64,000 nt of DNA from Bettongia penicillata ogilbyi (taxonomy: Eukaryota > Chordata > Mammalia > Diprotodontia > Potoroidae): assembly GCA_023548195.1 (NCBI GenBank), contig JAJHZJ010000005.1:84071-148070 (forward strand), given 5' to 3'. Shown here one piece after another: positions 48,071 to 58,828 of the stretch (the first letter of the stretch is position 1; the number at the start of each line of letters is the position of its first letter). Position numbers and translations under genes: made by a program. The notes beneath the pieces were generated by a model. That model did no database searches, was not told the DNA's origin, and worked only from the letters and a program-made list of their open reading frames with translations.

Positions 48071-48799
48071 GAGTTTTTATCTTTGTTGGTGTTTATTAAG
48101 TTTGTAGTATTTTCAATAAAAAAAAACCTATTAGTCTTATTTATGCTTTCCCAGTAACATGCATTCTGTTTCTGTATCCTAAGCTTAGTCATCCTCCTTC
48201 AGTTCCAGCTCTAGGGAGAATAAAGGAGAATCTTATTAAATTGTTAGTTCTGGGTATCACTTCCCTTGCACTTAGAAAAGTTCCCTTAATTAATCAATGT
48301 TTAATAAATATCAGTTGAGGTTGAATTGATTTAATCAGAAATCACAGTCAAAATCGTACCTCCCAAATGCAAGGGAACTAGCATTTTGTTGACTAGAAAA
48401 TCATATAAATCTTGAATGACCCTATAGAGTAAAATGTTAATATCTCAGGAATTTCATTCTTGGAGTGTTTAAAAAGCCTGTGGACTCTATCCTGTCCGGT
48501 CCCAAGGTGAACTTTATAAGAGAGCTGGCAAATACGCGTCTGAATTTTATTTAAAAACATATAATTGGAAGTCCCTCCTTAGGAAGTCAGTTTCACAACT
48601 CTATGCTTTAACTGCTTGGAAGATTTCCTTTTTATTAAGTCCTAGTTCACTTTCTTTGCAGTTTCTGCCTATTGATTCTAGGGTTTATCTCTAAAGGTAA
48701 GTTGCTTTCCCTAATTTATCCTGCCTTTTGTTTAAGCTACTTATATCCTGTGGCAGACTAATAAAGCTACATGAACCAGATAGTATGCAGAAAGTATTA
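48071..48799. other. No recognised gene or repeat
   Basis: No open frame and no recognised element. Confidence 0.5.
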
Positions 48800-49095
48800 T
48801 TTTCCGAAATGAAACAGCATCATGAAATTATAATGCTAGATTTTTCTCAAGTAGGTGAAGCAGGAACAATGACTAGATGTAGAAAGTAGGCAAATGTTGG
48901 TTTGATCTCAAGGAAAGAAATCTTCCTAACGATTAGAAATGTCAAAAAATGATACGGGTTGACTCTACAGCTTAAAATTCTTCAATCAGAGTCTGGCAAC
49001 CTCTCATGGTGTATATTGGGGTCAGTGTTCCATTCTTGTTCAAGTTAGAATAGAAGGTTACTGAGGTCCCTTCCATCTTTAAAATTCTCTGATTC
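48800..49095 (+). mobile_element. CR1/L3-like LINE 3' end
   Basis: The motif order AAGAAATCTTCCTAACGATTAGAAATGTC, CTTCAATCAGAGTCTGGCAACC, TACTGAGGTCCCTTCCATC and TTCTCTGATTCTAATTTATT follows the 3' UTR of CR1-clade elements found in mammals. It has no coding part. Confidence 0.6.
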
Positions 49096-49267
49096 TAATT
49101 TATTAATATACTATCATTTAACTACCATCTAGTGCTAATTATGCAATGGAAAGAGTTCCTTTTGAGCCCACACTCTATACCAATTTTGATAAGTTTCTAC
49201 TTTAAAGTACAGTAATGGAGAATATTCTGGGAAACTGTCATCCCAAGGACTTACCCAGGGTAAAGTA

Positions 49268-49312
49268 ATAATAACAATAATAATAATAATGATAATAATA
49301 ATAATATCCACA
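49268..49312. repeat. (AAT)n microsatellite
   Basis: Imperfect AAT units with AAC and GAT variants. Confidence 0.85.
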
Positions 49313-49529
49313 GTAATTGTCCAAATCAGGACATTAAATCTACTATTAATGACTCTGTCAATCTACTACTATATATTTTGTTGCTTTTGTTGTTCATCTA
49401 TTTGTTTTTCATAATTGTCTTTAAAGAGTTTCCCCTCTAGTTCGCTCAGTGCTCTAGTCTTCTTTCTATTCTCTGCTTTCTTACTGTCTCATCTTCTTTT
49501 GTGAAATTTATTCTTACAATTAAATTGTA

Positions 49530-49665
49530 AGATAAAAGGGGAGAAAATTTGGAACCCAAAATTTTATGAAAATGAATGTAAAAAGTTAAATAAGTAAATA
49601 AATAAAAATTAAAAAGAATAAATAAATTTTATATAATCAAAATTAAAAAAAAAAAGAAAACAAAG
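49530..49665 (+). mobile_element. Very short HAL1/L1 3' end with A-rich tail
   Basis: GGGGAGAAAATTTGGAACCC through ATGAAAATGAATGTAAAAAG is the terminal 60-70 bp of the HAL1 3' UTR, followed by TAAATAAATAAA-type and A-rich tail sequence. Confidence 0.8.
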
Positions 49666-50835
49666 TTGCCTGAAACAAAATGTGAAAAATAGATGAGATG
49701 AAACAAACATTTTGAAAATCTAGCTGTGTTATTGTAATGAAAAATAAGGTATTTTTTCATGTAATTTTGTTGAACTGCTGAATTAGATTTTATGTAATCA
49801 AGCCAAAGACCTTTTTCTACTTCATTAATCTTAGGGTATTAAATATTTTGCATAATCTCCAATTTTTTTCTTACTTGCTTTCTATTTGAGTGAGATCTGA
49901 TTAATTGTGTTACTGAACTGTCAACTGAAGAAATTGAAGGAGCAGACAGAACACTACTTATTAATATCTCTTATTCCAACACTATTTCTGCTTTGAAGTT
50001 CTAAGTGGTTTCCAAGTTTTATCTTCTTACATCTAACCATGCCTTTTATGATACTGAAATATTCATCAAAGGACAGAGATATTCAGGAATCTAAAAGCTA
50101 ACAAGACCAATCCTCATGATACATACTTAATATAAACAATGTACAGGAAATATAAGCTGCTTTGATAATTTTATTTGTTTATTTGCTGTTTATTCAGCTT
50201 AACTTTTGCATTTTTTGTCCATTAATTAACTTGTCTCACTCCATGCCATGCAGATATTCATTCTATTTCATTGTATGAATCTAAACTTTGTATACCCTCT
50301 CATTGATTTTTGAATACTCATCCTAAATTTTAGTATAATTCAGAAAGATCAACTTTTAAGGTTTTTGTTTACATGAAACTGGCTTTGAATCTCTCAGAGA
50401 TTCTCCTTCAACTATCGTTTAGGGTTTTTTTTTTTGAGGATTTAATTTGTCAACCCTTAAGGGTTCAGTCTGCTCTTTCTTGCTCATAGTTGAGCTGAAG
50501 TGGAAACATGTACTTCATTAACCTAGTTGGACAATATGTCTATATCATAGAAGGAGTTGAGTCACAAGAATGGTAAACAACAACAATAAATTATGATGAT
50601 CACCATCATCATCATCATCCGGCCTTACACTCTGTACAACAGCGTATCATCATTTATTTTTCCCTTTAGTATTGTGTAGCTGACTGTGAAATCTAGAAGC
50701 CTTTTTGTTCTTGAGATGACTTTCATTCCACACACATTTTCCAAAATTTTGATAATAATTATCCAAAGTAAAAAACAGTGGAATTCATGACTCCAACTGT
50801 AACTGAAAGTAAGCTCTGGGAGTCAGGAAATCTGA
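49666..50835. other. No recognised gene or repeat
   Basis: AT-rich. A small (CAT)n tract lies at about 50600-50620. Confidence 0.5.
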
Positions 50836-50839
50836 CTTC

Positions 50840-51002
50840 CTGATGTTAAGTTTAATTCAGCATGAAAAGAATATAATATTTAGTGTCAGTTGATCTGGAT
50901 TCAAATCATTCCTCTCATTCTTCATTGCTTGGACAAATCACTTCAATATGGTTCTCAGAGTCCTTATTTATAAAATGAGGCTGTGGTACTATATATCCCA
51001 TA
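50840..51002 (+). mobile_element. MIR-type SINE fragment
   Basis: GTGTCAGTTGATCTGGATTCAAATC (B-box region), TTGGACAAATCACTTCAATATGG and TCCTTATTTATAAAATGAGG follow the MIR order. Confidence 0.65.
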
Positions 51003-51084
51003 AATTCACTTTTACATTTAAATCAGAGATACCATGACATATAAACTGTTGTGTTTTTTTTTTCATATCTATCAAATAAGACCA

Positions 51085-51250
51085 TAAGATCTTTGCTTGA
51101 AGGGATATTTGAAATCATCATTATCCAGTTTCCTTAATTTCACAGATGAAAGAACTGAGAAGATTAGGGGAGTTTAGGTGCCTGGGATATAACTACTGAA
51201 AGAGATAAGATTTGAGTTGAGGTCTTTCTGTTTGTCCTGTTTAAGATTAC
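51085..51250 (-). mobile_element. MIR-type SINE fragment, antisense
   Basis: CAGTTTCCTTAATTTCACAGATGAAAGAACTGAG and GATTTGAGTTGAGGTCTTTCTG are antisense MIR motifs. Weakly preserved. Confidence 0.5.
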
Positions 51251-52854
51251 ACTGTAATACATAGGGTTAAAATTCTCTCAGGATCACATAGAGAATTAAT
51301 GCTCATATGAATTCAAGCTTCTTCTGTACTCCAAGACCAACAAACTCTTAAGAAATCCCTCTGAAATAATAAGAACTTCACATAAAGTTTGCATTAAAGT
51401 TTCTTACATCATAGGTACTGAAGTGCTTCGTGTGGCCCAAGTAACTGGCCTGAGTCCAAATGAAAATTAAGGTGGGGTTGGTACTTCCTGGGCTTTAAAC
51501 TTTGATTTCTTTCTCACTATGCAAAGAGTTTTTTTTTTCTTTTCCTGTTAGCATGAAATTCACTTGCATTTTTTTCCTTTATTTGGGGGTCATATCTGAA
51601 TAAAATTGTGATCAAAATTGCCTGGTCAGAACAGAAATGACACTATAAGGACAAAAACAGTGTGTGAGTGACTAAGTTTGAATCTATATCTGTGTGTGAT
51701 GGTGCCCTTGCTAATTACCAGACACAAATATAAAACCTCTGCTCCAACAGCTTTCTTTATCAATAAAAATGATAAGCCCATGGAGTTCGTTTTGTAGGAA
51801 ATTAGCTGAATGATGGATAACTTCCTTTTGATTTTAAAGGACAGCCATAACCACTTACCATTATGTACTTCAGTGAGTTATCCTTCATGGACAAGGTATT
51901 CCAAGGCTAATAGTTAAGTGTTTGTTACTAAATTCTTTTCTCAGAAATAGGAAAGGATTCACACTATGAGACAATGAACAAGAAAAGAAACAATTTTGCA
52001 AAGATAACTGTGCATGACCTTCAAAATGTTCTTGATCAAGTGAGTTACCTGATAAAAAGGTGAAAAGAAAGGTAAAAAGACCTTAATACAGTAATTAAGC
52101 AGCTTAAGTTTGTTTTCTGAAGCAAAAACAATAGAAACAACATGATTTTATGACAATGTTGAATTTCAGATAAGTTTACTGATACCTGTATAGGAAAATT
52201 TTCTATTAATTACTTATTGATGCACATATAACAGTAAGTCACCTATCTGCCTCCATTTCCCCGGAACAGTTTGGTTCTCTGCAAGTTAGCATGGTCTTGG
52301 TACATAGCTGTGTCTATTTAGCTACATAGGAATATCTAGTCTAAATGATGTTTGCCCTACTGAATGTTCTCAGGTATTTGTTAATATACAAATATTTACC
52401 TTGAATTAATTATCTTTTAAAATTTTTAATATTATTTTTCTGGGTGTTGCTTTTAGCTTCTTTTTATCCATTTTTTCCCTTTTCCTTCCATCTTCATTCA
52501 TTTAGAGAAAAGTGTTTTCTCCTCTTGCCACCAGATTCCTGATTTCTTCTTAAAGCATATCTTCCCTTTGCTCAAATTCCTCAATATCAGGAAGACTAGA
52601 AACCATATATTTAGTGGAGAAAGGTGAATGTCATTAACCTCTGGACTGACTGTCTCTTCTATATACTTCATACTTGAACATAAGGTTATTATTTATCCCT
52701 CAGCGAAAAAAAAAAGTCTTTTGGGAGTGGTGAGGAAGAAGCTTCCAGCAGACAATATTTGTTCTCAGGGAATGGAAAGGACAGATTTCTATCAAGATAC
52801 ACAGCCATTTTTGCCTGGTATAGTAGAGGCATTATGAGGTTTATCACAACAATT
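51251..52854. other. No recognised gene or repeat
   Basis: The frame at 52628-52837 has no recognised domain. The sequence looks like ordinary intergenic or intronic DNA. Confidence 0.5.
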
Positions 52855-53379
52855 TATTAGTCAATCTATTCTTTTTTTTGTCTGTTTTTAGGATAGTATT
52901 TTATTTTTCCCACTTACTTGTCAAGATATTTTTAGCATTCCCTTATTTTTACAGTATTGCGTGTTGCAAATTTTTATCCCTCCCTCCATCCCCTCTTCTG
53001 AAAATGGTACAAATTTTGATGTAGTCTATACATGTGTTATCATGTAAAGCATATTTCCATATTAGTCACAACTATGAAATAAGAAATAGATCAAAAGGAA
53101 AAACAAAAACAAGAAAGTAAACAGTAAGCAAAAAAATATGTTTTGATATGCATTCAGAGTCCAACAGATCTTTATTTGGATATAGATAGAAATTTCTTCT
53201 TCAGTTCCTTGTACTTGTCTTAGATCCATTGTGTTGCTGAGAAGAGTTGAGTCGATCAAAATTATACAGTGTATAATGTTTTCCTGGTTCTGCTCATTTA
53301 ATTTTGCACAAGTTCATATAAATCTTTACAGACTTTTCTGATAGCTGTCAGTTCAGCATTTGTAATTGCACAATACTAT

Positions 53380-53571
53380 TCCTTTACCTTCATATATCAC
53401 AACTTGTTCAGTGTTCCTCAAAGAGCATCCCCCCAATTTCCAATATTTCACCACCACAAAAAGAAGTAATATACACACATATATATGTATATGTATGTGT
53501 ATGTATGTATATATATATGCATGTATATGTATGTATAAATATGTATGTATATATGTAAGTATGTATATATA

Positions 53572-53617
<46 letters not shown>

Positions 53618-54300
53618 TACACATACATACTTTTTGCATTTCTGGGTCTTTTTCTTTTTTGATGATCTCATTGGGATGCAGACATAGAAGTGGTATTGGT
53701 GGTTCAAAGGATATGCACAGTTTTGTCCCTCTTTGGGCATAGTTCCAAATTGGTCTCCAGAATGGTTGTCTCAGTTGACTCCTCCACAGTTTGTCAGAGT
53801 CACAATTTTCCCATATTTCTTCAGCATTTTTTCATTCTCCTTTTCTATCATATTAACCAATGATTGGTGTGATGTGGTACTACAGAGCTGTTTTAATTTG
53901 CATTTATCTAATCAAAGGTAATTTACAGCACTTCTTCTTATGTTTATAGATAGCTTTTATTTATTCATCTGAAACCTCCCTGTTCATATACTTCAATCAT
54001 TACTCAATTAGAGAATGACTTGTATTCTTATAAATTTGAGACAGTTCTCTATACGTTTGAGAAATGAGACCTTTTTCAGACACTTGCTAGAAGTATTCTT
54101 TCTCATCTTTCTGCTTTCATTCTTTGCAGGTTCCCTTGGTTTTGTGAGTACAAAAGCTTTTTTTTAGATTTAATATACTCAATTATAATATAATAATTGT
54201 GACACAATCAAGATTATTTATATTAAATTTTATAACACTCTCTTTCTCTTCTTTCATTATGAATTCTTCCTCTACCCACACATCTAATAGGTGGACTACA
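53380..54300 (-). pseudogene. L1 ORF2 C-terminal region (RT-less copy)
   Basis: This follows the 3' third of ORF2 in the L1 at 60195-64000: antisense matches to the TCTCCAATTGATGGGCATCC region (here CTCAAAGAGCATCCCCCCAATTTCC), GGTCTCCAGAATGGTTG, GAGAATGACTTGTATTCTTATAAATTTGA and AATGAGACCTTTTTCAGACACTTG. Frames are broken, and the 53476-53632 repeat has expanded within it. Confidence 0.7.
53476..53632. repeat. TA/TATG microsatellite in L1 ORF2
   Basis: Imperfect ATGTATGT units followed by a pure AT run at about 53580-53610. Confidence 0.85.
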
Positions 54301-54379
54301 TATGGCTATTTCAAGTTGCTTAAGGTGCCCACATTTATGCATAAATCAATTATTTTTCTTTTATTTTTTGAGTTCTAAG

Positions 54380-54660
54380 AAGTTACAGTTGAGGACTCCA
54401 CTAGTATAGTTTTCTATTCTTTCCTTAACTTCCCCTTTAAGAAATTGGATACCGTACCACTTGGTGCATGTATGTCCGATGTTGATATTATTATATTATC
54501 TATGACACCCCTTAGTATAAGGTCATTTCCTTCTTTATCTCCTTTAATTAGGTTCATTTTTAACTTTACTCTGAGATCAAGATTGCCATTCCTGATTTTC
54601 TTTAGCCTCCCCTGAAACATAAAAGATACTGCTCCAGCCTCATGTTTTTTCTCTGTGTGT
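54380..54660 (-). pseudogene. L1 ORF2 endonuclease fragment (RT-less copy)
   Basis: The reading RNGNLDLRVKLKMNLIKGDK and GNDLILRGVIDNIIISTSDIHAPSG matches the part of the endonuclease with GVAILISDK...DKEGHYIMIKG...ILNIYAP. The GDFN and SDHN ends of the domain fall in the eroded sequence toward 54380 or are lost. Confidence 0.65.
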
Positions 54661-54955
54661 TTCTCTCTGCTTCAAGTGCGTTTCTTGTAAACAACACATT
54701 TTAGAATTCTGGAGTTTTTTTTACCCACTGTGCTATCCATTTTCCTTTTATGGGAGAGCTCATCTCATTCACATTATAGTAACGATTGCTACCCCCACCC
54801 TATTTTTTCCCTCCTGTATTTCCTTTGTCTCCTTTCACCCTTTCTCTCCTAACCAATATTTTGCTTCTGTCTACTTCCTTCCCTGATCTGTCCTCACTTC
54901 TGTCACTTGCCACCACTCAATTTTGCTTGATCTCCTTCCCTCTACTCATAGAAAT

Positions 54956-55440
54956 AATGAGCAGGAAAATGCTTAATACAGTGAGTAGAATCAAGCGAAT
55001 GTTGTACGTAGCAACAGCTGCATAGTACAGTAATACTGGGAATGACTTATCTCTTCTTAGCAATAAAATGACCTAAGACAATTCCAAAAGACTTATGATG
55101 AAAAATACTATCCATATACACAGCAAGAAATATGCAGTCTGAATGAATACTGAAGCATACTATTTTCTCTTTTCCTATTGTGTTTTTTTTCTTTTTCATG
55201 GTTTTTCCTTTTTGCTCTGATTCTCCTTTCAAAACATGAATAATGTGAAAATGTTTAATGTAATTGTACATGCATAGCCTATATCAGACTGCTTGCCACC
55301 TTAATTAGGGGAAATGTGGGGGAGGGAAGGCAAAAAAATTAAATTCAAAAGCTTATGGAAGTGAAAGTTGAAAATTACCTTCATATGTAAATGGAAAAAA
55401 ATAAAGTACTATCAGGTGGAAAGAAATAAAATGAAAATAA
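54956..55440 (+). repeat. Unnamed non-autonomous dispersed repeat with an L1-like 3' tail
   Basis: The segment starts near GAGCAGGAAAATGCTTAATACAGTG, passes GACCTAAGACAATTCCAAAAGAC, a C/T-rich middle and TATCAGACTGCTTGCCACCTT, and ends GGAGGGAAGG...GAAAGTTGAAAATTACC with an A-rich AATAAAG tail. The last 100 bp resemble the HAL1 3' end. It looks like a known type of marsupial repeat, but I cannot name it. No coding sequence. Confidence 0.5.
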
Positions 55441-55489
55441 ATAAATAGCACTTATTAAAAAAAGAATTACAAACATCATCTTCTCACGT

Positions 55490-55980
55490 AAGATTGTAAA
55501 GAGTAGTAGTTTTTCTTCTCACTTGTTTACAATTCTCCTGGTCCTTGATATGAAAGGTCATTCATTGGTTAGTTCTGGTGTTTTCCTCATGAAAGCCTGA
55601 AATCCTATTACACTGAAGGACCAGTTCTTCTTAATATATTATGCTTAATTTTTCCAGGTAGGTGATTCTTGGTCTTGGTCTTGGTTCCATTACCTTCTGA
55701 AATATCTCTTCCATGATCTCAAAACTTTTACTTTTTCAGCTTACAATTCCTGGGTAATCCTGATTGTGGCTCCCCAATATATGAATTTTTGTTTCTGACC
55801 ACTTGAAGTGTTTTGCTTTCCTTTCCCTGATAGTTTTAATATTTTCAATAACGTTCCTTTAAGTTTTTATTTCTGGATCTCTTCCTGAGGTGGTTAGTGA
55901 ATTCTTTCAGTGCTGATTTTGCACTCTTATTCCAGGATATCAAGGAAGTTTCCCTTGGTAATTTCTTGAAAGATGTTATG
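55490..55980 (-). pseudogene. L1 ORF1 C-terminal fragment, minus strand
   Basis: Antisense to the RRM-like and C-terminal domains: AATTTCTTGAAAGATGTTATGTAG and CAAGGAAGTTTCCCTTGGTAATTTC match the EIIKEN(C)PD region, GGATCTCTTCCTGAGGTGG the PPERDP region, and GGTAGGTGATTCTTGG the PRITYP region. It belongs to an older subfamily and has stops. It abuts plus-strand ORF2 sequence at 55984, which may be a twin-priming inversion or two separate insertions. Confidence 0.65.
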
Positions 55981-56716
55981 TAGCCAATAAAATTGATAAA
56001 TTTTGGTCAATTTTGTTAAAAAAAAAGAAAATAACCAGCCAAGGTGGTGGAGTAGAAAGACACACATACACTAGCTCTGAACCCACAGGCTATAAAATAC
56101 CTGTAAAGAAGAACTCCCAACAAATTCTGGAGCAGCAGAGGCCAGAGAACAACGGAGTGGGGGAGATTTCTGTTCCAGAGAGACAAGAAAAGCTAACACA
56201 AAAGGTTTGTCATGCACTGGACCTGGAGCAGAGCACAGCCCTGGCTGGGCCATGCAGCCCTGAGAGGAGCAGGCTTCAAGGATAGAATCTCCAGTAGCCA
56301 CGCAGATCCCTCTACCCACAGAGGCAAAGGTCATTGAGAGAACCTGTTTGACTGACTGAGAGGGGAGCGGGGTGCAGGCCCCTTCAGGAGACAGCAGCTG
56401 ACAGGGGGTCCCAAAGCAGACAGGAGCTCAGATCCATTGTTGAAGATCTCTGCATAAACAAGATGAGGCTACTGAGCCCTGTGAGGCGGCCCTGTCCCAC
56501 CTGAGCAGCTGAACGTAATCTGACATTGAATAGCAGCCCTGCCCCCACTTGAGCACCTGAATTTAATTTTATATTGAATACCAGCCCTGCCCCTGCTGAA
56601 AGCCCAGAGGCTGGGAAGCAGCATTTGAATCTCAGACCCCAAGAACTAGCTGGGGGGATCTGGAGTCCAGGTGGGTGTGGAAAGGAATCTCAGAAATCAA
56701 GTAACTGATTGGGAAA

Positions 56717-57811
56717 ATCCCCAGAAAATGGGGAAAAAAATAAGACCATAGAAGGTTACTTTCCTGGTGAACAGATATTTTCTCCCTTCCTTTATGATGA
56801 GGAAGAACAATGCTTACCATCAGGGAAAGAAATAGAAGTCAAAACTTCTCTATCGCAAACATCCAAAATAAATATTCAATGGGCTCAGGACATGGAAGAG
56901 CTCAAAAAGAATTTGGAAAAGCAAGTGAGAGAGTTGGAGGAAAAACTGGGAAAAGAAATAAGAGAGATGCAAGAAAAGCATGAAAAACGGGTAAATACCT
57001 TGCTAAAGGAGACCCAAAAAATACTGAAGAAAATAACACCTTGAAAAATAGGCTCATTCAATTGGCAAAAGAAGTTTGAAAAGCAAAGGAGGAGAAGAAT
57101 GCTTTCAAAAACAAAATTAGCCAAATGGAAAAGGAGGTTCAAAAGCTAACTGAAGAAAATAGTTCTTTCAAAATTAGAATGGAACAGATGGAGGCTAATG
57201 ACTTTATGAGAAACCAAGAAATTACAAACAAAACAAAAAGAATGAAAAAATGGAACACAATGTGAAATATCTCATTGGAAAAAAAAAAAAAAAAAAAGCT
57301 GACCTGGAAAATATTTCCAGGAGAGACAATTTAAAAATTATAGAACTACCTGAAAGCCATGATCAAAAAAAGAGGCTAGACATCATCTTGCATGAAATTA
57401 TCAAGGAAAACTGTCCTGATATTCTAGAATCAGAGGGCAAAATAAGTACTGAAGGAATCCATTGATCACCGCCTGAAAGATATCCAAAAAGAGAAACTCC
57501 TAGGAACATTGTGGGCAAATTCCAGAATTCCCAGGTCAAGGAGAAAATATTTGCAAGAAGCTAGAAAGAAACAATTCCAGTATTGTGGAAATACAATAGT
57601 GATAACACAAGATCTAGCAGCTTCTACCTTAAGGGATCAAAGGGTGTGGAATATGATATTCCAAAAGTCAAAGAACTAGGAGTAAAACCAAGCAAAACTG
57701 AGTATAATAGTTCAGGGGCAAAAATGGTCATTCAATGAAATAGAGGACTTTCAAGCACTCTTCATGGAACCAGAGCTGAAAAGAAAATTTGACTTTCAAA
57801 CGCAAGAATGA
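56717..57811 (+). pseudogene. L1/HAL1 ORF1 (HAL1-h), start codon lost
   Basis: The family ATG reads ATC at 56717-56719. From there the frame is open to 57044 (NKTIEGYFPGEQ, EEQCLPSGKEIEVKTSLSQTS, WAQDMEELKKNLEKQVRELEEKL). Frameshifts follow in the coiled coil. The VKYLIGKK block is expanded by an A run at 57280-57296 (poly-Lys). The RRM-like domain (NLKIIELPESHDQKKRLDIIL) is open to 57465, and the C-terminal domain continues to the stop at 57809-57811. The span of 1095 bp is the usual length. Not translatable as is. Confidence 0.85.
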
Positions 57812-57947
57812 GAAGAAACATGAAAAAGTAAAAAGCAAAGATAAGTCATAAGGGACTTACCAAAGGTGAACTCTTTACATTCCTGCATGGAAAGACAATA
57901 TTTGTAACTGTTAAAACTTTTCAGTATCTGGGTAGTTGGTGGGATTG

Positions 57948-57986
57948 CACACACACACAAACACACACACACACACTCACATACGC
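57948..57986 (+). repeat. (CA)n tract at the start of the HAL1-h 3' UTR
   Basis: CA runs with AAA and CTC interruptions, at the position shared by all HAL1 copies of the window. Confidence 0.85.
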
Positions 57987-58828
57987 AGACAGAGAGCACA
58001 GAGTGAATTGAATAGGATTGAATCATATCTTTAAGAAAATAAAGGTAAACGATGGGAGAGAAAGGTGTGGCAGGAGAGAGGGAGAAATGGAATGGGACAA
58101 ATTAAGTCTTATAGGAGAAGCAGGCAGGAGACTTTTTAGTGGAGGGAAAAAGAGGGGAGCTGAGAGAAAAAACATGAAGTTTACTCTCATCACATTCGAT
58201 TAAAGGAAGGAATTAAATATACACTGATTTTGGTATGAAAACCTACCGTACAATACAGGAAAGTGGGGGAGAAGGGGATAAGCAAGGTGGGGGCGATTAT
58301 GGACAGAAGGGCAATGGAAGGAGGGAGCAATTTGAAATCAACGCTCTTGAGGAGGGACAGGATCAAAACAGAGAATAGAAGCAATGGGGGGCAGGATAGG
58401 ATGGAGGGAAATATAGTTAGTCTTACACAACACAACTATTATGGAAATCATTAGCATAACTGCAAAGATATGTCCTGTATTGAATTGCCTTCCTTCCCAA
58501 AGGAAATGGGTGGGGAGGGAGGAATGGGGAGAAGTTGGAACTCAAAGTTTTAGGAACAACTGTTGAGTATTTTTCTTGCTACTAGGAAATAAGAAATACA
58601 GGTAATGGGGAATAGAAGGTAATCTGGCCCTACGTGACAAAAGGGAAGATAGAGACAAGGGAAGGGAGGGATGCTAGAAGAGAGGGCAGATTGGTGATAG
58701 GGGAAATTAGAATGCTCGGTGTATTGAGTGGGAGGAGGGGACAAATGGGGAGAAAATTTGGAAGCCAAAATTTTGTGAAAATGAATGTAAAAAGTTAAAT
58801 AAATAAATTTATTTAAAAAAAGAAAGAA

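Larger units (their letters stand above)
52855..54955 (-). mobile_element. L1 copy lacking its reverse-transcriptase region
   Basis: On the minus strand: ORF1-ORF2 spacer and endonuclease (about 54955-54380), then, after a junction near 54300-54380, the ORF2 C-terminal region (about 54300-53380) and 3' UTR (53380-52855). About 2.5 kb of ORF2, including the RT, is missing compared with the usual L1 order. A microsatellite occupies 53476-53632. Confidence 0.75.
56035..58815 (+). mobile_element. HAL1-h: complete half-L1 inserted in an L1 ORF2
   Basis: The element starts at 56035 (CCAGCCAAGGTGGTGGAG) and ends near 58815 after AATGAATGTAAAAAGTTAAATAAATAAATTTAT. It lies in an A-rich tract of ORF2. 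A duplication of the TTAAAAAAAAAGAAAA type (56016-56033) is echoed by TTTAAAAAAAGAAAGAAAA (58812-58830), but low complexity makes its exact length unreadable. The 5' UTR is 56035-56716, ORF1 56717-57811 and the 3' UTR 57812-58815. No ORF2 of its own. Confidence 0.88.

Noticed and set aside
53353..53742. Overlapping open frames on both strands rich in Tyr, Ile, His and Thr
   Set aside because: They are by-products of the TA/TATG microsatellite in a dead L1 ORF2.
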